NCBI GenBank assembly: GCA_012274445.1
Contig: JAAROD010000087.1
Location: forward strand, 682,001 to 746,000
From: Sclerotiophoma versabilis
Taxonomy: Eukaryota > Ascomycota > Dothideomycetes > Pleosporales > Didymellaceae
DNA: 64,000 nt
Direction: 5' to 3'
Positions 44,641-55,556 of this stretch are shown here, in pieces (within the stretch, counting starts at the first letter, position 1; every line of letters starts with the position of its first letter). A model generated the notes under the pieces. The model was not told the DNA's origin. It ran no database searches and saw only the letters and a program-made list of their open reading frames with translations. The translations under genes were made by a program, and so were the position numbers.

Positions 44641-45106
44641 ATGAGCGACACTGAGTCAATTGACGATCTCGACAAGATCGCGCAGTTGAAAGCCGAATGC
44701 CTACGTAGGTCGCAGTGACTCTACCGTCGTCTTGTAACTTATACGTATTAGGACAAGCAAGCAACGTTACGGGCCTTAAAGGCAAGAAGCTTGTGGTTGT
44801 TCTTCGGCGATCATCTGAGCATGAGGGCGAGTATTACTGCGCCCTCAGAGGCCAAAGCGATGGCAAATACCTGAAGCTCTGGATGAATAAGGACAGGACG
44901 TACCCCTCACATATTGAGGCGCTTGAGGCCTACCTGCGGTTTGTGAAAAAGATGAGGAATGGGTGCAGTCTGTTCGGACCATCGCCGAAACCGAGCAGAA
45001 CGAAATGAATATGAAAGAAATCACGTCTAGTCTGCAAAACTTATGGACGGCGGACAATGTCGTTGACTGGGTTGACCGCACCATGTGGTCGACCCCATTG
45101 AACTGA
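44641..45106 (+). CDS. Small protein of unknown function with an apparent 1-base frameshift
   Basis: Exon 1 is 44641..44704 (MSDTESIDDLDKIAQLKAEC) and exon 2 starts at 44752 after a 47-nt intron (GTAGGT...ATTAG). The junction gives AECLRQASNVTGLKGKK, and exon 2 is hydrophilic. At a run of five A (44946-44950) the frame runs out toward a stop at 45006. The next frame remains open and protein-like for over 50 codons (DEEWVQSVRTIAETEQN) to a stop at 45104. A sixth A would make one protein of 139 residues; as given, the product is 106 residues. This is either an assembly error in a homopolymer or a recent mutation. No domain was recognised. Confidence 0.5.
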
Positions 45107-45785
45107 TCTGCTGTACGGCATATCGCCGGATCCTTAAGGGTGACACTACGACGTCTTGCGACATGCCGACTGGGTAGCCATGAGAAGATAGGTGCTTAAA
45201 CCCCTCCTTCGAGCGTACTCTCATCAAGACACACGACTTTCAGGAGCTATAGTCGGCACGGGCTCAGTTAACCTACATCATGCAGCCAGTGGGCGCGTCC
45301 CATGGTGTCAGAGCTGCACACCACATTGGCCAATCAAAGTCCAATGGCATGATGATGCCTTGGCGGTCCGAATCAATTTGTAGCCCGTATTGGATTTGTA
45401 TTAACACTTTCTCTGAATAATTCTTTGTTTCTGTAATTAGTAGTTCCTGACACTCAGGTACAGGACATTCCGATCAATGCGCATCAAACAGGAACTCTAA
45501 GTCCTTCTCTCGGTTCTCGTCTTTCACTTTGATTTTTATTCGCCCACCCCTAAAGTTCCTCGCACTTTTGCATGCGCTTCTTGGCGGTATCTTTGCTGCT
45601 GACGCTCCTTCTCGCGACGGCGCTTCTCGTCCTTTTCCTTGCGGCAGTATTTGTTGCTGATCATTATGCCAAGGCTTGAGGGGAAATTCAAGGACGCTGT
45701 TGAACCATGTTGTCCCAACATAATGCGCAGTTTCCCGTGAGAGAGCCACACAGCGGAGGGTTCTTATGGTCTCAACATACTATTT
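45107..45785. other. Intergenic region, no supported gene
   Basis: A short minus-strand frame (45536-45751) contains a Lys/Arg/Glu/Gln-rich run but has no ATG of its own in a good context and no partner exon. Nothing else was seen. Confidence 0.4.
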
Positions 45786-47365
45786 GTGACATCTGTTCAG
45801 AAGTACCCCGCCGAGGAAGACATAGACCAGCAAAGTTTCAGCAGCGACGAAGTGGATGATGATAATGGACTCTCTCACGAGCTCTCGAGGAGTCATAAAA
45901 TGAGATTGAGGAAGAAATGGAACGCGACTCGAGGCTGCGTACCGAAAGCGATAAGCAGAGCGAGGAAGAGACGGAGACGGCGATGATGACTAAGGCTGTG
46001 AGTAACCCAGTATGAATACTGGGACTTGCTAAATGTAGGTGTTCAGAACTTTTTCAAAGCGAATCTGCAGTCGTGAGCGCTGTGAGTCTAATCTCGGGTA
46101 CTGTTGATGCTGCGACTCTCCAGAACATTACGACGTGCGTCTCAGCGCGATTACATGTTGGGTGACTCATAATTTGCCCATCAGAGATTAAAGTTCAAGT
46201 AATCAGAGCACCAATGTTCAACTTTGGAAGCAACACCTTAGAATCTTTAGAAAACCTTTCCAAATCTCTGAGGTGTCATGGACCCTTTGAGTTCAGCAGT
46301 TATTTTATTGGTTGTTACTGTTTTTTGTTTGCAAACTCGGTACCGACCATTGTGGTAGCCATGAGTATACAAAGAGGGAAGTTTTGCTCCAGATGAATCG
46401 TAGTCCTACATCTGCCAAACGCACAAGATTTCCGTCTACATCTCTTCACCAAAAGCCAAAATATCTTCCAATATTCTCCACTTCATGGATCTACCCACTG
46501 GTACAAAGCAAACGAGTGTGGCAGGATATCGAGGACAAAGTCATGCCCAAGGTTTATCAAATTGCTATTCAATATATGCCTAACGTGCACAACGAAGAGG
46601 AAGCTAGGGAGATGCAGGATACGGACAATGATGAATATCTCGTGACTTGAAAGCTTCTCAAGACAGGGTTTAGGTCTCCAGACGCCGTACTCCAATTTTC
46701 GTTTTGATTCTTTGTAGTTTTTCCGATGTGTGGTGTTTAGCGAACCAGGGAGTGAATCGTGGACGTAGCCATTGAGGTAGCCAATGGGGAAAAACTCAAT
46801 CAAGCAGACATTTTGTAGACATCGTGGACGATTACCTTGAAGGTGGAAGTATCACGAGTAGCGACTTCTTTTCTGTCTTCGACATATATTCCGAGTGTTT
46901 TCAATTCCTCCCTTGCTTCATGTCAATAGTTAGGCAAAAATATCTGCAGTCACAGATGAAGTATTGCTACCTGCTGACATGGGAGGCAATCATAAAAGGC
47001 ACGGCTAATGAGGGTGTACCGACTGGTCGCGACATCGAGAGTTTCTTGATGGGAACGTGTACTCAGGAGGCAGAGCTGAAGGTTCAGGATGCGGTCAACG
47101 GAGTCAAAAGTTCATTGTCGAGCTCAATCTTCTCTGAATCTAAGACGAGGATCCTCAAACGCCCAATGCTACTACGCGGATAGATGCTACGGAGGGCGTA
47201 GTGACAGTGGAACTACGCAATCAAACCTCTGAAGCTAAGACAACCGATATTGACAAGCAGATAGATGCCAGAGATGAATTGTCAACGACGGAACAAGCCA
47301 CTGGGGTGAATGGAATCCAAATGGCAACGGAGCAGCAAGGTACCCCAAAGCGCATCTCACTTTAA
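45786..47365 (+). pseudogene. Degenerate coding region of unknown family
   Basis: Protein-like segments lie in succession on the plus strand but in different frames: EEDIDQQSFSSDEVDDDNG (about 45810), KRVWQDIEDKVMPKVYQIA (about 46510) ending in a stop at 46648, EGVPTGRDIESFLMGTC (about 47010) and EGVVTVELRNQTSEAKTTD (about 47190) ending at 47363. I could not join them with good splice sites. Either a multi-exon gene with unusual introns or a decayed gene; no domain was recognised. Confidence 0.3.
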
Positions 47366-48599
47366 GAATGGGCTAAGCGGCGCAAGACACAGCGCTCAAC
47401 TTGTGTTCGTTGTTGGGAGCGGGCGGTCACTGAGGATACCTGCTGATGTTCATTATCCGTGCAAGCTACTGGATTAATCTTGGAAATGCTACGGTGAATC
47501 GACCAGGCAGACCGCCTGATGTAAAATCCTTGAATGCCGATTGCAACCATCTTTCGCCAGGAGATCTTTTCATTTTTGCTGTTCCATGGTCTTATGCCGA
47601 AAAAGCATTCAGCACGTGTGAATACTGGCTATGGAATAGACACCAGGAAGCATGACCTCCTTCAAGCACAAGCTGACTAAAATACGGGAAACACCAGTTA
47701 TGACTTGCATCAGTTCAACTATTAGCCTATAAAAATCGATTTGACAGCAAAAGAAACCATTCAAATGTACTAACGACGGACTAGCAATCACCCAGAAGCC
47801 ATGGATCAGGTCAGCCAATACTGGTCGCAACCGTGGTGCGAACACGCCCGCTTTCATGTCGTTTTCGAAGTGCCAAAGAGAGGTCTGCTGGTTTCAACCT
47901 GGCTTACCAAGCTACGGTGTCATGCATATTAGACCCAATGCGTCTTGTCAACATCACCTTTACGTTATTTTGCTTGCGTCTGCTTCTTTTTGTCCTTCTC
48001 AAGACAGCCATATCAGCCATAAAAGCTTATTTACCTGCAAGTTCAAACCCTCAGGCTGGCAGACCTCGTCCTGTCTCCGGATACACGGATTTCGCAAGGA
48101 GCGAAGTCATCGTTTCACGAGGGGTAGGAAAGCCTCACCACTGTGTGAAGTATGAAACCAGCGCACAAGACGCTCTCTATTATGATTGTTTCTTCGAATC
48201 AGGATCGAGCTTTAGTTAGCGTACCCGAAGATCGACCTTTGTTATGTTCTGGTGTTGCTGTGAAGGCACCTAAGGTAAGGTGGAGGTCGGCTCCCTGCAT
48301 ACGCCCTAGATCGCGTGACGCGCCCAACCGCCTGTGCGTGCCCCTCACGTAACCGTGCAGCACACGTCGACAGGCTGCAAGTTGGGAATCTCACTTTCGC
48401 TGTCTCACCAAAGCCAGGCGGGCAATGCGAGGAAGCCCAGATGCATGCTGGTGATGAGCTGGCAACTCATGACGCCGCCCCAGCTGAAGCCGCCAAGCGC
48501 TTGAGTCGCTGACTACATACGAGCAGCTAGCTCGTCACCGCCAACAAGAGAACCGGCACACAGAGCCCTTGATTAGGCTGCTGCGAGAGTCGTGTCGCA
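47366..48599. other. Intergenic region, no supported gene
   Basis: Frames at 47446-47655 and 47833-48219 lack ATG-led protein-like sequence or partner exons. The last 100 bases are the leader of the RING gene. Confidence 0.45.
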
Positions 48600-51558
48600 A
48601 TGGCAGAAGGCGAGCGAAGTAGTGGCGTGCAGGGTGATCTGGAGAAGGAATTGACATGTTCGGTGAGTCGATGTTTGTTCTTTGGAGTCGGTGTTGCGAA
48701 AGAAGGCGGGGAAAATGCGGTGGGAGGGAACGTCACAACAACAGGAAGAAGGAACAATTTGTGACGCAGAAGGGGGGACGATTTTATGAGCACGCAGTCG
48801 CTCTTTTCGCGGTGCTTTTGTTGGAGGGAGCCGGGATGCACTTGCTAATGCCACCCAGATCTGCACCGATCTCCTCTACCAGCCGCTCACGCTCCTCGAC
48901 TGCCTTCACACCTTCTGCGGCGCATGTCTCAAAGAGTGGTTTGCCTTTCAAGCATCTGCAGCGACATCAATCCACCCGTACACATGTCCATCATGCCGCG
49001 CCTCGGTGCGCTCTACCCAGCCAAATGCGACCGTCACTACATTACTCGATATCTTCGTGAAGGCGAACCCCGGAAGAGGAAAGAGCGATGAAGAGAAGAA
49101 AGCAGACAAAGACAAGTACAGGCCAGGCGACACTGTGCTGCCCAGGCTGCGGCGACGAGGCGGAGCCGAAGATGAGGGTGATCGCAGGGTTCTCGAAGAG
49201 GTGCAACAGCTCAGCTTAAGAGAAGTCGGTATACCGAGTGGTGCCAATAACACCCTGGAACCGCCAAGAGAAAGGAGAAGGCATGAGCGGAGCCGCGAGG
49301 GGAGCAGGGAGTCGAGAAGAAGTCGAGATGACCGGCGAGCTACAAGTCGTAACACCTCACCAACAAGGGTCGTCATACCACCGAGGACCATTGAACACCA
49401 AGCGAGTCTGCGGTCGCTGCTTAGCGCTTCAGATCTGGGCGCAGATGAAGTGGACGAGGATCTTGTGCGCCACGTGCTCGAGGAGCTGCTAGCTGAAGGC
49501 GTGGATCTGAATGACATTGGCACTACGCAAGAGGAAGAGATCACTGAGAGAATAGCTGAAGCTGTGCGTAGGCGGCAAGCAGAGAGGCAGTCAGAGCGAC
49601 AGCGGGAGAGGCGGGAAAGACGGGAAAGGCTGGCAAGAGAGGGTTTGATGAGCTCATCTCAGACTTCGTTGCCTCAACCGCTGCGTAGCGCACCTGTGCG
49701 GGACGAAGATACATCACGGAGGCGGACTCATGGGCGCTCAGAAAGCAGAACGTCAACACCACAGAATAGCACAAGGCACGGGCCACCGATATCGCGTCCC
49801 GGTCTGATCGATGCAGCGAATGACGGCGGCCGGCACCATAGACGCTCTTCGAGCCAGGGTAGCTCCAGATCTGCTCGACGAGCCGACCGGCCACCTCCTC
49901 TTGCCGTCTCGTCTGCCAGGCAGAGCAGCAACGGGCAAGAACGGGTGCCAGCAACCGACAGTGCGCCAGTACCGAGACGCCGGCAATCAGACAACCAACA
50001 AATCAGCAGTTTAGAGGCACAACAGCAATTTCGCCGCAGTATATATGACGGCATGGCTGCAGCGAGTCCAGTCTCGCCTATGACGACGGGCTTCAACATG
50101 CCTACTAGCGACAGCCCCACCAGCACAATGGCAACTGTTGCATCGCCACTACATTCGTCTCCATCATCAACATCCGCAGAGACACCCTTCCGCACCCCAT
50201 CATTGCGTCGGATTACAGATTCTGCTGGTGGACGACCGCCTCGGGTCTCCCTCTCAGGTACCCCGCCGCTGGTGTCGCCGCCCTCGTTCCTACGCTCGAC
50301 AACTGATCCAAACGCGAATGAAGCCCGCTCACGGCAAGCTTCTGCTTCGGCACCATTGGCACCTACTCTCTACGCTGAACCACATACGTCATGCAAATCG
50401 TGTGGCAAAGACCACATCGAGTATGAATTGCACTACAATTGCCAACGTTGCGACAGCGGCGACTACAATATCTGTCTGCGTTGTTTCCGCTTTGGCAAGG
50501 GCTGCAGGCATTGGTATGGTTTCGGCTGGGCTGCATGGTTGCGCTACGAACGCCATGCACCTCAAGGTGGCTATCCATCGAATAGTGAGCACCCTCATGT
50601 GCTCACTGGGCATCGATATCGAAGGTCACTCGCTCAGCTTGTTGAATCATCGACGCCTCCGCATGTGCTCATGAGTGAGCATAATCCCGAGCAGCGGAAG
50701 GAAGTAGGGGTGTTCTGCGATATTTGCAAAGCGTTTGCGAACGCGTGCTACTGGAAGTGTGACTACTGCAACGAAGGCGAATGGGGGTACTGCAATGACT
50801 GTGTCAACCAGGGTCGTCACTGCACGCATCCACTCCTTCCCGTTGCACACAAGTCACAAACAGACGCGTCGGATAGTCCTGAAGTGTCAGCGCCCTCGAC
50901 CCCTCACCAGACCCCTGATACCCTCGCACCCCCCGACCACGATCACGAAGCCACAACACCTCCCTTGACGCCAAAGACGGCATCTTTAATGCGCGGTCCC
51001 ATTTTGTTCACCATAGCGAATCTTACCTTCCGCCCACTGACCTTCACCACCTTGTGCAACGTATGCAGATACCCCATTCCGCCGTCGAACACTCGCTATC
51101 ACTGCCTAAAATGTAACGCCGGCGACTATGATGTCTGCATGGCATGCTACCACAAACTCGTTGTTTCCAACCGCATTAGCAAAGAAAACGGAGTCAACGG
51201 GTGGCGCAAGTGCTTCCGCGGCCACCGCATGGTCATCGTAGGCTTTGAGGATCGTGATGGTGGACAGCTGCGCATTGTGGTCCGAGATTTGGTTGGTGGC
51301 TGGGCACTCAAAGACGATGACGAGCAAGCAAGGTCGCCGACATCAAGGGCGCCGCAGAGGTATCCGCCTGACGGCGGGACTGGGCTCAGGCTGCAGGCTC
51401 GATGGGGCTATTGGCCCGAAGATGGCGTCAAAGACGAGCTCGCTTTTCCCAAGATTGCAGAGATCAGGGAGGCGGCAGATGTGAACGGCGAGTGGTATTG
51501 GGGTGTGTACTGTGGAATGACGGGACTGTTTCCTGCAAGCCATGTCGCAACGCACTGA
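48600..51558 (+). CDS. RING / ZZ zinc-finger / SH3 protein, putative E3 ubiquitin ligase
   Basis: Exons are 48600..48662 and 48859..51558, with a 196-nt intron (GTGAGT, GCTAAT branch, CCCAG); the product is 920 residues. The intron splits the RING finger: exon 1 ends LEKELTCS and exon 2 begins ICTDLLYQPLTLLDCLHTFC, followed by CGAC and, after a gap, CPSC, a C3HC4 RING (about residues 20-66). A long disordered Arg/Ser/Glu-rich region follows (RDRR- and RQSERQRERRER-type runs). Three ZZ-like Cys clusters lie at about 533 (CKSCGKDHIEY), 641 (CDICKAFANACYWKC) and 755 (CNVCRYPIPP). The C-terminus (about 867-918) is SH3-like: WGYWPEDGVKDELAF and WYWGVYCGMTGLFP. The RING implies E2 binding and ubiquitin transfer; targets are unknown. 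Confidence 0.9.
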
Positions 51559-52210
51559 AACATTGGCGCAAAATTGACGCAAGTACAGATGAATATGACT
51601 AAAGAAGCATTGTCAGCACTCTCTCACCTGCTAGATCGATAACTACGCAGAATGCACTTGACTTCTCTCTCACTCTCACCTCCGCTGCTGCCACTGCTCT
51701 ATTCAAGCCCATCAGTCCGCTTCCCACACTCGTACAGCCCCCTCCTCTCCCAAAATTTCTCTTCAGCTTATGACTTGGCTTGTTTTGCAAAAACTCTTCA
51801 GCCTACCAACATCAAATCGCGCAGCGACCGTGGATGGTACAAGCTCAACTGTCTTCGTGGCCGGACCTTTCGTGAATCAGCTCCAGCTCCTGGCTCGCTT
51901 TGTGCTAATTGCTTGATCAGCGGTAAGCTCGAATGTGTCCGTTCCCCAGTACTCTCCAATGACACGACCCACTACATGCTCGCTGGCTGTTTGTGAGCTC
52001 ATAGGTTTCTGGGAAGGACTGGGCTGTCTCTCACCGCAATGGTACAGACACCCTGTGTGATGCAGCTTACGGTGAAGAACAATTCACAATCGATACTTCC
52101 TCTAAGAATCGTGCTTTTGCTGGGGTCAAAAAGAGGCATATCGCATCCTACGTGCAGCTTTGAGTCCTATTCCAAATGTTCGAAACTGTTGATAGAATAG
52201 TCCTTTCGGT
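51559..52210. other. Intergenic region, no supported gene
   Basis: Pyrimidine-rich stretches at 51650-51780 resemble a leader or intron, but no following gene could be modelled. Confidence 0.4.
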
Positions 52211-52217
52211 TATAAAG
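52211..52217 (+). promoter_or_regulatory. TATA box before a candidate small secreted protein
   Basis: TATAAAG stands 97 bases before the ATG at 52308 and is followed by a pyrimidine/AC-rich leader, the same arrangement as at the cerato-platanin gene. Confidence 0.35.
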
Positions 52218-52307
52218 CTACAGACAGATATCCACCGAACTTCTTCCATACCCATTCCCACAATCAGCTATCAACCACTCGTACCTCAACTCTCTCTGGA
52301 TCTTGAT

Positions 52308-52481
52308 ATGGATTTCCTAGCTACAATAGTCACGGCCAGTATCTTCGCGGCTGCTGCTTACCCACCTGTCACTTGCAGCTCGTACCTTGACGTATGGGTT
52401 TTGACTGGCGAAATAATCATCCCTCTAGATACACAGCACATCAAGAAGTTGTGTAAATCTCATCGCATAGAGTTGATCTAG
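52308..52481 (+). CDS. Candidate small secreted protein
   Basis: An ATG at 52308 starts a 57-residue frame. Its first 18 residues, MDFLATIVTASIFAAAAY, look like a signal peptide. The remaining 39 residues include two Cys (TCSSYLDVW and KLCKSH). The TATA box and leader upstream support transcription more than the short frame itself does. Further exons downstream cannot be excluded. No family was recognised. Confidence 0.33.
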   Translation: MDFLATIVTASIFAAAAYPPVTCSSYLDVWVLTGEIIIPLDTQHIKKLCKSHRIELI

Positions 52482-53117
52482 TGCGCTGTGAACAAGGGGC
52501 TTCAACAAGGATTTCTTGCCGACCGTTTTATTTTAAGCGCTCAGCTAAGGACTCCTTGAAGCATTGTGATATATGTTGGCTGAAAAGCCCAGCCACTGCG
52601 GTCTTGCCTGTTTTGAATTTATGGATTGAAGCGGTGACATATTCCGAAAGGATGAAGACAGCTTGCAGCTGATTTAGCTCAACAAATTCGTACACGCATC
52701 GTCTTCGTCACTGACATTCCATGAATACAAGGGAAATGCGTTTTGATATCCCTCTGGTGCAGAGGCCTTGCCTAGGTATCAGTGTAATCATACAGTGTTT
52801 TATAGACCCTGAGTGCCTGGCACTTTCAACACCGTTCTAAAACTTTGGTGTAGTGGTGATAAGGTTGACGAACGACTATCTGCCGAATAACAGACGTGCC
52901 CAAGGAGGAGCAATAGCGCGACCATTTTTCACGAAGCCCAGTGCTATCAACGTTACTTTAAGTGTACATCATTGCAGTTAGACTTGAGCACTAACGTGAG
53001 TCGTAATGACGGGCTTACACAATTGGCATTGCTGGCCCGTTCGTTTGAAGCCCCAGATTGGACAAGCTTTCCTACGTCAAAGCGGCACAGAGGATTGTCT
53101 GTAGCGGTTGGCCGTAC
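52482..53117. other. Intergenic region, no supported gene
   Basis: Only short frames without features are present. Confidence 0.45.
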
Positions 53118-53319
53118 AGCTCGATTGATTGACCGTAACGCTTGAGCGAGTTATGAACCCGCTCTAGCGATTGATTGGAATGATCGGTTGTCTGCTCGAG
53201 CCATTAACTATACTGCTCGAGCGTAGCAAACGTCATAGCGTCGCTCGAGCATTAAAGCAGTGTTTGAGCGTTTTCCAACTGTCGTTTGAGCATTGTATCG
53301 AACGGAGCGGCGTTCGAGC
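53118..53319 (+). repeat. Degenerate array of GCTCGAGC-like palindromes
   Basis: Nine octamers of the type G(C/T)T(C/T)(G/T)AG(C/T) recur with spacers of about 13, 20-25 and 11 bases. Two successive sets (from 53194 and from 53262) repeat with a period of 68-69 bases: octamers at 53194, 53215 and 53243, then 53262, 53284 and 53312. The octamer is most often the palindrome GCTCGAGC. Another copy is at 53460. No gene overlaps it. Confidence 0.6.
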
Positions 53320-54218
53320 TTTATGGTGTTTCAAGAGACGCTGCACGCTGATCAGCGGTTACAAGGCGACGAAGCACCAATCTTTCAAGGCTGCAAGCAA
53401 TCGGCATAACACCGGCTTCGCTTGTGAAGCGTTCGATCGATAACCGTAAGTGTTTTGAGGCTCGAGCACTAACGAGGGATATTCAACGTTACGGCGGAGC
53501 GTACACAGGCTTTGCTCAAACGCATTCTTGAGCACTATGTTCAGCGTCGATATGGTGTTCTCTGACCAGGTCGGACGCCATTGCATCCATAACGTGAAAG
53601 TCAGTTAAAGAACTGCCTCTTCGGTCCCAAGTTCGACGCATAGTGTAATCGCATTGCTCGAAGCGATGTCGGAGTAAGTGAGGTGCCGACGTATCAGTGT
53701 CCATGCTCTTTGGCTCAGTGACGGTGCTGCTTGCTGTAGAGATGACGTTGTATATGCCATCCGCATACTTTTCACGTTGTTCCAACGCTATACTAAAATC
53801 TTGACCGCAACGAAGCTTGGAAAAGGGACATAGGTCGTAAGTCTGTAGGTGTTGAGCGGAAGAACCTTGAACATAATCTATAAAGACATACAACAGAGAC
53901 ACGAACATAGGACATGCAGGACGAGTCCACGATTCAGGACCGAGCTAGCGTGGAAAACGTGATGTACCGGCACTTCCAATACCCTCGCTAGTAGAGGCAC
54001 ATAGGAAAGAGATCCCCGATCACCAGCCGAGCTTGTGGACAAGTAAGAGAAGATGTATCGAAGGGCGCAAGCCTTGAGACAAGGTGAAATCGCTCGCTAG
54101 ACGTAGCTTGGTACATATAGAGCGAGTATAATGCAACGATTGTTGAAGACTCTAGCTAGAGACAGCTACTAATCGCTCGACCATCGTCACCAAATGCGTT
54201 CATTGTGCCAGAGTGATG
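53320..54218. other. Intergenic region, no supported gene
   Basis: A 130-residue minus-strand frame (53516-53908) has no recognisable domain or partner exon. The right end is the 3' flank of the methyltransferase gene. Confidence 0.45.
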
Positions 54219-55125
54219 TTATATGAATGGTATCCATACGCGCGTGTTCGCTCGGTACGTCTCGTAATCCTTGCCGAAGAATTGTATAAGGTGTTTCTCT
54301 TCGTCTGTTAACGTTAGCACGGGTTGGGTGAGTCGGGACAGCGGATAAGTGCATACGGTTGATCCTCTTCATGAAAAAGTACCACAGGACTCCAGCGTAG
54401 CCTAACGTGCAGATGGTGTTCCCAATCATAACCTGAGTGCCGATACCCCACCAGAAGAAACCGAAGTACGACGGATGACGGAAGTGCGCATACAAGCCGC
54501 GAGTTACCAGCTCATGACCTTCATTCTTCTTAGACTGGACCTGGTGATTGAAATTTGTGCCTGCTTGTGCCATAGCAGTGCTCCTCACCACCTGCCCCAC
54601 CAATATCATGACGATGCCTGCAAGTATAGCCACGGGCGAGTGGACTTTCGACTGCCAGCCAGGAAAGAGGTAAGACGTGGTGATAGTCTCTACGAAGGCC
54701 ACCGTATGGGCGAGACGATATTGAGCGCCATTGCTGAGTAAGAACGAGCCTATTTTTGCATCTGGCGTGTTGTATGCAGCCGTGATGTAGAACTCAAGGA
54801 AGTGAAAAACCGAGAGGGTGCCGAGGAAGACGAATGGTCGCCATAAGTGGCTGCCATGATATGCAAGCTGCGCTGCGAAGAAGAAACCAACTACCGCAGC
54901 GTTGCCCAGGAAGAACGCACGCAGACCGATGCCTGCAAGTGAGCGCTTTCCGTCCGGAAAGAATTCTGGCGGCGGCACGTGGTTTCCAGGCTTGGTTTGC
55001 ACACTCGAAGCTTCTTGTGCGCGCACAATAGTGTCAAGCTCTGGATTCCACTGGCCCTGCTGTGCTGGGCGGTTTGCGGGGAATGATATGTTGTATGACG
55101 AAGTCGCTGATGCGTTCGAGGCCAT
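54219..55125 (-). CDS. ste14: Protein-S-isoprenylcysteine O-methyltransferase (ICMT)
   Basis: Exons are 55125..54357 and 54304..54219; the 52-nt intron starts GTATGC, has GCTAAC before the acceptor and ends AACAG. The product is 284 residues, the usual length. Splicing gives KRINHEEKHLIQFFGKDYETY followed by TRVWIPFI, the family C-terminus; reading through the intron gives an unrelated tail. Several membrane segments precede the catalytic region, which carries GLYAHFRHPSYFGFFWW, with the diagnostic RHPSY. It methylates the C-terminal prenylcysteine of CaaX proteins (Ras, Rho, a-factor-type pheromones) in the ER, using S-adenosylmethionine. An in-frame ATG at 55284 would add 53 hydrophobic residues; I prefer 55125 because it restores family length. 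Confidence 0.93.
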
Positions 55126-55556
55126 GTTTGCGCAAATTGTAAAGGAGACCCAGGTGAAGAAGAGGTACAAGAGGCCTGCAGCATAATCAGAAGAAGACGC
55201 AAAATCGCACGCAAAGAATGCAAAACTCGAGCAAATAAAGTTGAACAACGTCAAGAGCGCCAGGGCTGTCCTGCCATTGTTCATACTCGTTCGCAGACAA
55301 CGCGCATGATCTCATCGCGCCCATACCACATATAGACTAGCGTGCCAAGGAGACGTCTCAGGAGCCATCATTGGCTGCGGGTGCCCACTACATTGTGCCT
55401 CCCCACCATCAGCGGAGCCTCTTTCTACATTCACTATGCGAATTCGTTTGATAGGCACGATCTCGGACCGAGGGTTTCCTGCCTGAGCTGAATAAACTGA
55501 ACCGCTCACCCATCGTACTGAGGCTTCCAGCATCACATCAGTCACACATCATCACC
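55126..55556. promoter_or_regulatory. Divergent promoter region, ICMT and acetyltransferase
   Basis: The 431 bases between the two divergent start codons must hold both promoters. If the ICMT starts at 55284, only 272 bases remain. The acetyltransferase ATG sits in a good CACC context. No TATA box was evident. Confidence 0.45.

Noticed and set aside
49006..51558. Gene start of the RING protein at 49006
   Set aside because: The codon is GTG inside the coding sequence. Starting there would remove the whole RING finger, which is recovered from exon 1 and the start of exon 2.
54187..54356. ICMT C-terminus as read straight through to 54187
   Set aside because: That reading translates the intron and replaces the conserved KRI...EEKHL...FFG...WIPFI ending. 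The spliced model fits the family.
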